A DNA stretch of 64,000 bases from Lachnospiraceae bacterium (GTDB lineage: Bacteria > Bacillota > Clostridia > Lachnospirales > Lachnospiraceae), in the NCBI GenBank assembly GCA_029338675.1, contig JAQYAV010000041.1:46183-110182 (forward strand), read 5' to 3'. The position numbers and the translations under genes were made by a program. Of this stretch, positions 27,309 through 35,469 are shown piece after piece. Each line of letters begins with the position of its first letter. The stretch's first letter is position 1. Below the pieces are notes generated by a model that did not search any database, was not told the DNA's origin, and saw only the letters and a list, made by a program, of their open reading frames with translations.

Positions 27309-27905
27309 TTAGAAATTATCTATCATACCTTTAATAAATTCTACCAAAATACTTGCTGTCTTCTCAATTCCAAGCTTGCTATTGTTAATGCAAATATCGT
27401 AATGTCTTGAATCTCCCCACTTATAATCAGAATAAGTGTTATGGTAAGACTTTCTTTTAGCATCGTGGCGATTAATCTTAAGAATAGCTCTATCCTCTGA
27501 GATATTGTGCTTAGCCATAGTTCTAGCAACCTTATCCTTCATATCTGCGCTAATAAAAATTCTAATAAGACCTGGATAATCCTTAAGCACACTTCCTGCA
27601 CAACGACCAACTACTACAAATGACTCTCCTTCTGCAGCTCTTTGCTTCAAATAATCAAACTGCATCAAAGCAAGATTTTCTTCAAAGGAGCTTGATTCTC
27701 CCATTACACGCTTTGAAAATAATCCCTTTGGCTTCTCATCATACTTCTCTAAATAGTCAGCATCAACGTTCATATTCTCAGACAATTTGTCAAGTAAAGC
27801 TCTGTCATATATCTCCATTCCAAGCTGCTCAGCAATCATTCTGGCAATAATATGTCCATCACTTCCAAACTCACGATTAATTGCAATAATAACCTGTTTA
27901 TCCAT
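27309..27905 (-). CDS. Cytidylate-kinase-like family protein
   Basis: 198 residues from ATG 27903-27905 (MDKQVIIAI) after AAAGGGGGC. P-loop variant INREFGSDGHIIA, then VVGRCAGSVL and RHDAKRKSYHNTYSDYKWGD, typical of the cytidylate kinase-like (Cytidylate_kin2) family. Probably phosphorylates a nucleotide or small molecule; a classical Cmk is a separate family so the substrate is uncertain. The upstream leader holds a UNCG-capped hairpin. Confidence 0.85.
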   Translation of the reverse strand: MDKQVIIAINREFGSDGHIIARMIAEQLGMEIYDRALLDKLSENMNVDADYLEKYDEKPKGLFSKRVMGESSSFEENLALMQFDYLKQRAAEGESFVVVGRCAGSVLKDYPGLIRIFISADMKDKVARTMAKHNISEDRAILKINRHDAKRKSYHNTYSDYKWGDSRHYDICINNSKLGIEKTASILVEFIKGMIDNF

Positions 27906-27927
27906 GTAAAAAAGCCCCCTTTTCAAC

Positions 27928-27953
27928 AACAAGAACGCCGTAGCGTTCTTGTT
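27928..27953 (-). terminator. Hairpin with UACG tetraloop between transporter and kinase-like gene
   Basis: Perfect 11-bp stem AACAAGAACGC / GCGTTCTTGTT closed by TACG (a UNCG-type loop on the minus-strand RNA). No clean T-run follows, so it could be a terminator, a processing site or a stabiliser. Confidence 0.4.
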
Positions 27954-27982
27954 AAATTCATCTATTATATTATATCATAAAA

Positions 27983-29341
27983 CTAACAATATCTAAAGAA
28001 AATAAATAACATAGATATAGTCACAACAATAATTGTTGCTGGTGCTGCTGACTTACAATATTTACCCCATGTAATATGGTAACCATTTTTAGCTGCAACT
28101 GAAGTACCAACAACATTTGCAGAAGCACCGATTGGAGTAGCACTACCACCAATATCAGTACCCATAGAAAGTGCCCATGCAAGAGTTTCAAGATCAACAC
28201 CTGCTGTAGCAGCCAAGCTCTTAATTACTGGAAGCATTGTAGCTGCAAATGGAATATTATCAACAAAAGCGCTAGCTGTAGCTGATAACCATATAATAAT
28301 TGCTACCATAAGCTTTAAGTTACCACCACTTATTTTGCCAATAAATGCAGCAATTACCTCAAGAATTCCTGTCTGCTCAAGACCTCCTACTACCATAAAT
28401 AAACCGATAAAGAAGAAGATTGTCTTGTAATCAACCTTTTTCAATATTGCTATGGATTTCTTACCTGAAGTAAGAAGTGTAATAATCGCTATAAAAATTC
28501 CGATAAATGCAACTGTAAGGCCTGTCTTTGCATGTGTAATAAGCATTACAACTGCACATGCAAAAATAATACAGCTTATTACGAAATCCTTCATGTTAGT
28601 AATAGCTTCCTTTGGATTAGGAAGGCTAGCTACATCAACCTTTTCGCCTTCTTTTTGAACTAAATCCTTCTTATATACAATGTAGAAGTAAACAATAATT
28701 ATTACTAAGCATATACCTGCGATTACACCTGTATTAGTAAGGAAATCTTCAAATGAATAGCCTAAGCCTGTTCCAATAATAATATTTGGTGGATCACCGC
28801 ACATTGTTGCAGAACCACCAAGATTAGCACAGAATATTTCTGCTAAAATCATTGGAACTGGATCTATCTTAAGAAGTTTTGCAAGTTCAACAGTTACTGC
28901 TGCTAAGAACAAAATAACTGTAATACTATCAATAAACATTGATAATACTGCTGCCATAATCATAAAAGTAATAAAAAGTGGAACTGGCTTGTAATTTACA
29001 AGCTTTGCAAGTCTCATACATAACCATCTGAAAAATCCAGCATTTGCCATGCCTTCAACCATAACCATCATACCGGCAATAAAAATAATTGTTGCCCAGT
29101 TGATTCCACTTGAAGATTCCTCAGCTGTACCACTTACAATCCAAAAATCCTTAGTAAAGATGCTACTAACATTAAGAGTTTCTTTAATAGCTTCCATACT
29201 TCTCATTGCTGCACCGAATACAAGGCCGATAGTCAAGACACCGCAAGCCATTGTAACGTAATGACGCTCAATCTTATCCAATACAATCATTATAAACATT
29301 GTAGCGAATACTAAGACTGCTAAAACTTGAGCTACTGTCAT
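27983..29341 (-). CDS. SLC13/ArsB/NhaD-type ion transporter
   Basis: 452 residues with about 11-12 membrane helices, no soluble domain. Motifs of the ion transporter superfamily: NWATIIFIAGMMVMVEG, FIDSITVILFLAAVT, GGSATMCGDPPNIIIGTG (the SATMxGDPPN hairpin) and, in the second half, DNIPFAATMLPV and GGSATPIGASANVVG. The two inverted repeats each hold a substrate loop. The substrate could be a dicarboxylate, sodium/proton or arsenite; not decidable here. ATG follows GGGAGGAAAG. Downstream of cbiD but separated by a terminator. Confidence 0.9.
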   Translation of the reverse strand: MTVAQVLAVLVFATMFIMIVLDKIERHYVTMACGVLTIGLVFGAAMRSMEAIKETLNVSSIFTKDFWIVSGTAEESSSGINWATIIFIAGMMVMVEGMANAGFFRWLCMRLAKLVNYKPVPLFITFMIMAAVLSMFIDSITVILFLAAVTVELAKLLKIDPVPMILAEIFCANLGGSATMCGDPPNIIIGTGLGYSFEDFLTNTGVIAGICLVIIIVYFYIVYKKDLVQKEGEKVDVASLPNPKEAITNMKDFVISCIIFACAVVMLITHAKTGLTVAFIGIFIAIITLLTSGKKSIAILKKVDYKTIFFFIGLFMVVGGLEQTGILEVIAAFIGKISGGNLKLMVAIIIWLSATASAFVDNIPFAATMLPVIKSLAATAGVDLETLAWALSMGTDIGGSATPIGASANVVGTSVAAKNGYHITWGKYCKSAAPATIIVVTISMLFIFFRYC

Positions 29342-29472
29342 ATCTCTTTCCTCCCATGTTTCATATAGTGGACAAATAAACCCACGTGTCCTATCATAGC
29401 ACTACTTACAAAATAAATACATACTAAATTTAAATTTATTTCATTTTTTACATTTTAAATATTATATTCATC

Positions 29473-29504
29473 AAAAAGCGTCAAATTCACTAACAATTTT
29501 GACG
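29473..29504 (-). terminator. Terminator overlapping the 3' end of cbiD
   Basis: Minus-strand CGTCAAA / TTTGACG arms (29498-29504 and 29479-29485) with a 12-nt loop, followed by C and five T. Confidence 0.7.
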
Positions 29505-30692
29505 TTCTTTTAACCCGTCCATAAGCGTATTTGCATCCTTTGTCATTCCTAAATAGCCATATTTTTCGGAAAAAAGCACAACGCCTATATCCATTACACC
29601 TAATACTCTTCCCCTAATATGTTCATTTATCTTATTAATTATACTTTCTAATACTTCATCATATAAGTCCTGTTCAATAAGCAAATCAAGCATTGCATCA
29701 GTATTAACACATTCCATAAGGGCACCCACCAACTCCTTGCTGCCTCCTAAAAGGGCCGCATGAGTAGCAAATATCTCCTGTCTTCCGTCAGCAATTTTAG
29801 AATGTGTATTAAAAATCCCCGCTGCAAGCTTTACAAGCTTGCCAATATTACCAACTAATAAAAACTTCTTGAAGCCATAGGATATTGCCAAATCTATAGT
29901 GTCACCTATATAATTGCTCGACTTAACGCTGTTTGATAAATCCAGCCCCAAATAATTAGAAGCATACGCCTGCCCATAGTTTCCTGGAGTTACAAGTAAC
30001 TGCTTTTCGCCACTAGCTGCAAGCTGTTTTATCTCTGTTTCAATAGTTGAAACAATAGCCTGTTCGCTCATAGGTTCAATAATTCCACTTGTTCCAAGAA
30101 TTGATATTCCTCCTTCAATGCCGAGCTTGCCATTAAAGGTCTTTATTGATAGTTCTCTTCCCTTTGGTACACTTACAGTAATTAAGATAAATCCATCAAA
30201 GCCTGCCGCCTCAACAACCTCACCTACTGCTTCAAATATCATCTTACGTGGCACCTTGTTTATTGCTGATTGTCCAATTTGTTGCTCAAGTCCAGGCTTA
30301 GTAACTCTTCCTACACCTTCACCACCATCAAGAAATATATTTGAAAACGTATCGCTTTTAAATATCGTATCATTTGATATAAATTTATTGGCTTCCTCGC
30401 TACCTATAATAGAAAGACAAACATGTATCTGCTGCTGATTAGTAACATCCGGATCGTCGCCACTATCCTTTATAACATAGTAGCTTGAATGCTTTTCATC
30501 TTTTTCACATAAGAAAACAGGAATATCAACACTAATTTTTTTAGGTGTCATTATGGTAACCTTATCAATGTCCTTATTAAGCAAAAGACTTGTAGCACAA
30601 GCTGTAGCTGCAGCCGTAGCACATGTACCTGTTGTTATTCCACACCTTAACTTTTTTTGATTTTTTACTACGTATTCATTTACAATTTCCAT
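29490..30692 (-). CDS. cbiD: Cobalt-precorrin-5B C1-methyltransferase
   Basis: 400 residues, slightly over the usual ~370. In the anaerobic cobalamin pathway it methylates C1 of the corrin ring using SAM. Motifs: GITTGTCATAAATA near residue 18, SGDDPDVTN, GGEGVGRVTKPGL, and LVGNIGKLVKLAAGIFNTHS. No other complete cobalamin-synthesis gene is in the window, so the pathway genes must be elsewhere or absent; a degenerate CbiE/CbiT-like protein lies at 51785-52687. Start ATG follows AGGAT. Confidence 0.93.
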   Translation of the reverse strand: MEIVNEYVVKNQKKLRCGITTGTCATAAATACATSLLLNKDIDKVTIMTPKKISVDIPVFLCEKDEKHSSYYVIKDSGDDPDVTNQQQIHVCLSIIGSEEANKFISNDTIFKSDTFSNIFLDGGEGVGRVTKPGLEQQIGQSAINKVPRKMIFEAVGEVVEAAGFDGFILITVSVPKGRELSIKTFNGKLGIEGGISILGTSGIIEPMSEQAIVSTIETEIKQLAASGEKQLLVTPGNYGQAYASNYLGLDLSNSVKSSNYIGDTIDLAISYGFKKFLLVGNIGKLVKLAAGIFNTHSKIADGRQEIFATHAALLGGSKELVGALMECVNTDAMLDLLIEQDLYDEVLESIINKINEHIRGRVLGVMDIGVVLFSEKYGYLGMTKDANTLMDGLKERQNC

Positions 30693-30732
30693 ATTATTAT
30701 CCTATTTTTCTCTTATATTATGAGCTAGTTTA

Positions 30733-30907
30733 TTTATCGCTTTATAGCCATCCATATTATCTCATATATATCTTTACTTTATTGCTTCATAGCCATCTCT
30801 ATTATCCAATGTATATCTTTTCTTTATTACTTCGCAGCTATACATATTATTTCATGTATAATTTTTCTTTATTGCTTCATAGCCATCCCACATATATCCT
30901 GTAGCAT
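30733..30907. repeat. 45-bp imperfect tandem repeat, four copies
   Basis: Units begin at 30733, 30778, 30823 and 30868 with TTTAT(T/C)GCTTC(A)TAGCCATC. It fills the gap between cbiD and the next permease gene. The unit is a multiple of three, so a plus-strand frame shows 15-residue repeats, but no ribosome binding site supports it as a gene. Confidence 0.85.
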
Positions 30908-30909
30908 TT

Positions 30910-32028
30910 TTATTCTATAATGAAATATGCTACAAGCAAAATAGCCAGATAAATTATGCTAAGCCCAGTAAAAACAAGTACATATCTTGCCACATTACTA
31001 TCCTTGCTTTTAACGTAAAACTTATACGAAATCAAGCTTGCCATAGATGCAATCAAGGTTCCAAGACCTCCAAAATTAGTGCCAATAATTAAATCCTTGT
31101 ATTTATTTGTAAATCCAGCTAACAAAACAGCTGCAGGAACATTACTTACAAACTGACTTGTTACCGTAGCAATAACACATTCTCTTCCCTTAACAATTCC
31201 CGATAAAAATGTGCTAACAGCTTCCATATTCTTCATATTTCCAATGAAAACAAAAAATGCAACAAAGGTAAGCAGCAATATATAATCTGCTTTAAGTACC
31301 AAGGATTTATCAATCAACAAAACTGCAAATATAACAAGAGCTAACATGATTCGATAATCTAACACGCCTAACACAGTAAATATACATACAACAAACATTC
31401 CAATAAAACAAAGTAATTTTGATTTATTGAGTTTATTTTCTTTTGTATTAATTTTGCCTGCTTCATTAAGAGGTTTCTTCTTTACGAATAAGCTTGTTAT
31501 TGCAAGCATTGCAAAGGACAATACTGTATAAGGAAGCATAATCTTTAAGAAGCCAAATAACGTATATTTAGAAACGGAATATAAATATAAATTCTGTGGA
31601 TTACCAATTGGTGTAAACATACTTCCGAGATTAGCAGCCATAGTTTCTAATATAATAATTATTATAGAAAACTTACTGTCCTCTACAACATCAAGCAATA
31701 TTATAGTAAATGGAACAAATGTTATTAGAGCAACGTCATTTGTAATAAACATACTTGAGAAAAAGCATAGAGTTATCATAAGAAGAGTCATTTGTCTCAA
31801 GTCACTAATTCTCTTCATTGACAATTCCACCAGCTTATCAAACAAGCCACAGCTATTTAATCCTTGTACAACAAGCATAAGTGCCAGTAAAAGTGCCAAG
31901 GTTTGAAAATTTATGTAGCCAATATATTCCTTAGATGGGGGAACGATAAATGCTGATATAATTGCCAACAACAATGCAATTGAAAACACTATCTCTCTTT
32001 TAATAAAACCTACCATCTTCTTACTCAT
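30910..32028 (-). CDS. ArsB/NhaD/SLC13-type anion permease
   Basis: 372 residues with about 10 membrane helices. Seen: QTLALLLALMLVVQGL, FITNDVALITFVPF and ANLGSMFTPIGNPQNLYLY (the GxPxN substrate hairpin), then SNVPAAVLLAGF and FGGLGTLIASMASLIS in the second repeat. Shorter than the other family member at 27983-29341 and closer to the YbiR/ArsB-like group. Substrate not decidable. ATG follows AGGAAG. Part of the minus-strand run between the LRR operon and cbiD. Confidence 0.85.
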   Translation of the reverse strand: MSKKMVGFIKREIVFSIALLLAIISAFIVPPSKEYIGYINFQTLALLLALMLVVQGLNSCGLFDKLVELSMKRISDLRQMTLLMITLCFFSSMFITNDVALITFVPFTIILLDVVEDSKFSIIIIILETMAANLGSMFTPIGNPQNLYLYSVSKYTLFGFLKIMLPYTVLSFAMLAITSLFVKKKPLNEAGKINTKENKLNKSKLLCFIGMFVVCIFTVLGVLDYRIMLALVIFAVLLIDKSLVLKADYILLLTFVAFFVFIGNMKNMEAVSTFLSGIVKGRECVIATVTSQFVSNVPAAVLLAGFTNKYKDLIIGTNFGGLGTLIASMASLISYKFYVKSKDSNVARYVLVFTGLSIIYLAILLVAYFIIE

Positions 32029-32055
32029 TTTTCTTACTTCCTAAATATTTTATTT

Positions 32056-32118
32056 TCTTACTGTAAATAATTTGCCTAGAGCTATTCTCTTACTGTAAAT
32101 AATTTGCCTAGAGCTATT
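32056..32118. repeat. Direct repeat, 31-bp unit, two copies at a gene 3' end
   Basis: The 31-bp block starting TCTTACTGTAAATAATTTG is at 32056-32086 and 32088-32118, identical in both. The second copy contains the stop codon of the membrane protein gene at 32114. Confidence 0.9.
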
Positions 32119-32782
32119 TTTTTCGTCTGTTTAATACTAACACGCGATATAGCATAAATAAAAAGCCTATTATCATTATACATATTGGAACAAGTCCTAT
32201 TTTTTTGTTAAAGCCAATCATGTATAAACCAATCCAGAATGCTATTTCGCCTATAACATTTATATTGCTAATTTTAAGCTTCTTCAAATCCTTACATATT
32301 AATAAAGCAAGACCTACTGCCATAGCAATAACCCCTATAATACTAAATGCAGTATTTTTAGGAACAAAGTACATGTTAAGCTTGTCTATTACTGCCTTAA
32401 AACCTTGAACTCGCAAAACAACAGGCGAAATCTGACATAAATATAAAACAGAAAAACATAGCCATGCTATAAGCTTATTTAAAAAAGAAACTTTGCCAGA
32501 TTTCTTTATATCAGATTTGCTATCTTTTTTCTTCTTTTCTCTTGCCAAGAAACGCTTTAATATTCTTGCACCATATATAATTAATAAAATGCACGATACA
32601 AGCTGTGTAATAGACAAATATTTCTTAAACATAACTATAACAGCTACCTCCATAGCTATGGTAGAAAGACCATATCCTAAGCTTCTAAAATAATTGATTT
32701 TAGAAAAACCTGTCCCACAACATATTAATGATATAATAAATAATATCAACATTTGTACCGTAAATGTTTCAGCTAATCCCAT
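32114..32782 (-). CDS. Uncharacterised multi-pass membrane protein
   Basis: 222 residues from ATG 32780-32782 (MGLAETFTV) with GGAGGATAAAT just upstream; the frame is open 14 codons further but without a site. About six membrane helices with a basic cytosolic loop (LAREKKKKDSKSDIKK) after the third. The N-terminal half faintly resembles DUF1295/steroid-reductase-like membrane proteins (YFRSLGYGLS, LLIIYGARILKRFL), but I am not confident. It follows the LRR gene by 93 bp on the same strand. Confidence 0.7.
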   Translation of the reverse strand: MGLAETFTVQMLILFIISLICCGTGFSKINYFRSLGYGLSTIAMEVAVIVMFKKYLSITQLVSCILLIIYGARILKRFLAREKKKKDSKSDIKKSGKVSFLNKLIAWLCFSVLYLCQISPVVLRVQGFKAVIDKLNMYFVPKNTAFSIIGVIAMAVGLALLICKDLKKLKISNINVIGEIAFWIGLYMIGFNKKIGLVPICIMIIGFLFMLYRVLVLNRRKK

Positions 32783-32875
32783 ATTTATCCTCCAAAAATG
32801 TATCATCTTATATTCTTTAACCAACTCTCATATAATAAAATATTACTATAAATTAATAATTGCAAGCTTTATATA

Positions 32876-33814
32876 TTACAATACAAAGCTTGCAAAAATA
32901 TCCTTTGATGCAAATTTTTCTTGTTTGTACGATAACAAATAGGATTTAGTTTCTGCGCTATAATCCTTCATATCATATATAAGCTCATCAATGTTATCCT
33001 CAGTTATTGCACCTATATTTGCTAATAGCTTAAAGAATTCTAGCTTATCATTATATTCATCAACAATAAGCTGCCAGCTTTCCTCTGACTCACAGCCCTT
33101 CATATGCAAGAGCACATAACCTATAAATTTGTCCTTTGCCGTATCCTTTAGCATATGCTCATTCATAAGTCTAAGCATACAAAGCTTTGCCTTTAGCTTT
33201 CTTTTGTCTAATACAAAGCCTTCCACACTTTTTTGTATATCCTCTTCGCCACACAAAATCATATTAGTATAGCCTTCCTCATCATCCTCCTCAAGAAATG
33301 ATGTAAGACAATTATCCCATTTTGCAAACCATAAATCAGTTCCAATATCATCGCCTGACAATAGATATTCTGCCTTAAGCAAACAAGGAATTGCTCCAAT
33401 AAGAGTAGATTGTGCATCAACCTCCTCATATCCAAGACAAATGTCCTTAATCTGCTCGCATTCAGAAAATATACCCTTTCCCAGTTTAATATTCTCGTTG
33501 AGAAATACTACTTTTTCAAGATTAGGACACTGTGAAAAAGCCCAGTCAAAAATCTCAACAACGGAAGCTGGAACAAGTACACTTTTTACCAGTTTATTTC
33601 CAAGAAAGGCCTTTTTACCAATGGCAATAACAGGCATTTCATCATCTCCGCAAGAAATAACAGATGGAAGCTCTATATTACTACTGTTAGACGTATATTC
33701 TATAATAGATACACCTGTAACAAAATCGCCATTCTTTAATATCCTGCAAGGCTCATATATAAAGCTAAAGCCCTTGTCATTATATGTTTTTTTATCAAAA
33801 TTATAATCTAACAT
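32876..33814 (-). CDS. BspA-type leucine-rich-repeat protein
   Basis: 312 residues, no signal peptide, so probably cytosolic. Residues about 45-135 form LRR_5 repeats: IAIGKKAFLGN, VLVPASVVEIFDWAFSQCPNLEKVVF, KLGKGIFSECEQI. The C-terminal ~150 residues are helical, with four short helix pairs ending in ETKSYLLSYKQEKFA, similar to ankyrin-like tails. It is the third gene after the VWA and AAA+ genes and may be their substrate-recognition partner. The start codon lies inside a tandem duplication and its ribosome binding site is weak. Confidence 0.8.
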   Translation of the reverse strand: MLDYNFDKKTYNDKGFSFIYEPCRILKNGDFVTGVSIIEYTSNSSNIELPSVISCGDDEMPVIAIGKKAFLGNKLVKSVLVPASVVEIFDWAFSQCPNLEKVVFLNENIKLGKGIFSECEQIKDICLGYEEVDAQSTLIGAIPCLLKAEYLLSGDDIGTDLWFAKWDNCLTSFLEEDDEEGYTNMILCGEEDIQKSVEGFVLDKRKLKAKLCMLRLMNEHMLKDTAKDKFIGYVLLHMKGCESEESWQLIVDEYNDKLEFFKLLANIGAITEDNIDELIYDMKDYSAETKSYLLSYKQEKFASKDIFASFVL

Positions 33815-33878
33815 AAATCACTACCACAAATTACCAAAACTATAATCTAACATAAATTACTTTCACAAATTATCAAAC
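33802..33878. repeat. Direct repeat, 38-39-bp unit, two copies covering the LRR gene start
   Basis: Units 33802-33840 and 33841-33878 both contain CTAACATAAAT, so the start codon and first codons of the LRR gene exist twice; the upstream copy gives a 10-codon frame MLDYSFGNLW then stop. Confidence 0.85.
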
Positions 33879-33896
33879 TACATTAATACTATTAAC

Positions 33897-33947
33897 GTGA
33901 ACTACTCGGCAATTTAATAACCGAGGCTTCTCGTTTCTTAGCCTAAA
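33897..33947 (+). repeat. Dispersed repeat copy B (partner at 20764)
   Basis: GTGAACTAC, hairpin CTCGG/CCGAG around CAATTTAATAA, then GCTTCTCGTTT and TTAGCCTAAA. Opposite orientation to copy A. Confidence 0.6.
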
Positions 33948-33969
33948 TCACTATAAAAATATAAATAAA

Positions 33970-35469
33970 CTAATTATTCATAAGCTTTTCAATGTCATTT
34001 TTCATTTCAGCTTGTCTTTCGCTAACCATAAGAAGCTTATTATTTTTATGGTAATCCTCACTGCCAAACATAGTGATATATCTTGAACTATACTTATTAA
34101 CAGTTAACTCTGTTACTAGAATAAGCATCTCATTTCCACCCTCAAAAGCCTTTTCTACGAACTCAAATAAATTGTGCAAACTGCTGCTTGTATTTTCAGC
34201 CTTGTCTTTCATCTGTTCAACCTCAAGAGCAAAGAACTTCTTAATATAACGATACGCTTCTTCCTCGTTAATTATATTTTCAGATATAAGACCTTTTTTT
34301 GTATTCTCAAGATAAACAATTACCTTCTTAAGCATTTTCTTCTTTGATGCTGAAAGAGAATTAGCTTTTTCAAGCTTAATAATAGTGCTCTTTCTCTTCT
34401 CAATTAATTCATTTAACGCTCTAAATGTATCCTTTGCAATCTTGACAGCCTCAAGATCCTTCATAAGCTCTGTCAAATAATCCGAAAATGTAACAACCTC
34501 CTTCATATTAGACAAAAGCTTGTCAATAAGCATACCTAACAACGACAATCTCTCATCGAATTCTGCTGCCTTAGCCTTACTTATTGCTGTATCAGTTGCC
34601 TTACCAGCAAGAATATCATCAATTCTATAATCATTTTTATATTTGTTATAAAGGTCGTAGTACGCACAGAATTCCTTAACAATAAGCTCATTTCTTAAAT
34701 ACTGACCAACTAATGTCTCATCAACTTTTTTGGAGTCTTCCTCATACATTGAAATTATTTCAGACAAATCCTCCCAGCCTCTTGCAGTAACATAAGAACG
34801 ACCACTTGCAGTAGTTTCCATGTGATAGAAATAGTCCTTCTTAAGCTCTAAGAAATTAAGTATTGCATTATGAAGTCCTTTTTCTACACCATATTCCTTC
34901 CAAGTCTTATAATCTGGCTCAACATTTATAACCTTTAATCTATCAAGTGTGACAACATCAAATTCTCTAACAGATTTATTATATTCTGGTGGATTACCCG
35001 CTGTAACAATAATCCATCCTTCAGGTATCTTATGCTTTCCAAATACCTTATACTGTAAGAATAAAAGCATAGAAGGGGCTAGTGTTTCAGATACACAGTT
35101 AATCTCATCCAAGAATAAAATACCTTCACTAACGCCACTTTCTTCCATTGTCTCGTATATAGACGCAATTATCTCACTCATTGTATACTCTGAAATATCA
35201 TAGGATTCATCCTTATATTTCTTTGTCTTAATATATGGGAGACCAAGAGCAGACTGTCTTGTATGGTGTGTCATAGAATAAGACACTAATGCTATTCCAA
35301 GCTCCTCTGCAATCTGTTCCATAATGGCAGTCTTGCCAATACCAGGTGCTCCAATCAAAAAAATTGGTCTTTGTCTTACTACTGGTATTCTATAATCTCC
35401 AAATTCATCCTTTTTAAGATAAATGTTTATTGAATCTTTTATATATTCCTTAGCTTGTAAAATATTCAT
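33970..35469 (-). CDS. MoxR-type AAA+ ATPase
   Basis: 499 residues. AAA+ core in the first ~230: Walker A GAPGIGKTA near 39, Walker B GILFLDEIN, sensor-1 VTAGNPPE, and TLDRLKVINVEPDYKTW as arginine-finger region. The C-terminal half is helical and charged (KSTIIKLEKANSLSASKKK), probably coiled. MoxR ATPases work with VWA-domain partners as metal-dependent chaperones. The VWA gene is directly upstream and overlaps it by 20 bp, with the GGAGGATGA site for this gene inside the VWA coding region, so the two are translationally coupled. Confidence 0.9.
   Translation of the reverse strand: MNILQAKEYIKDSINIYLKKDEFGDYRIPVVRQRPIFLIGAPGIGKTAIMEQIAEELGIALVSYSMTHHTRQSALGLPYIKTKKYKDESYDISEYTMSEIIASIYETMEESGVSEGILFLDEINCVSETLAPSMLLFLQYKVFGKHKIPEGWIIVTAGNPPEYNKSVREFDVVTLDRLKVINVEPDYKTWKEYGVEKGLHNAILNFLELKKDYFYHMETTASGRSYVTARGWEDLSEIISMYEEDSKKVDETLVGQYLRNELIVKEFCAYYDLYNKYKNDYRIDDILAGKATDTAISKAKAAEFDERLSLLGMLIDKLLSNMKEVVTFSDYLTELMKDLEAVKIAKDTFRALNELIEKRKSTIIKLEKANSLSASKKKMLKKVIVYLENTKKGLISENIINEEEAYRYIKKFFALEVEQMKDKAENTSSSLHNLFEFVEKAFEGGNEMLILVTELTVNKYSSRYITMFGSEDYHKNNKLLMVSERQAEMKNDIEKLMNN

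Noticed and set aside
30623..30904. Plus-strand frame of 93 codons with 15-residue repeats
   Set aside because: It overlaps the cbiD start antisense, has no ribosome binding site and is explained by the 45-bp DNA repeat.
30733..30907. CRISPR array
   Set aside because: Units are contiguous without unique spacers and no cas genes are present.
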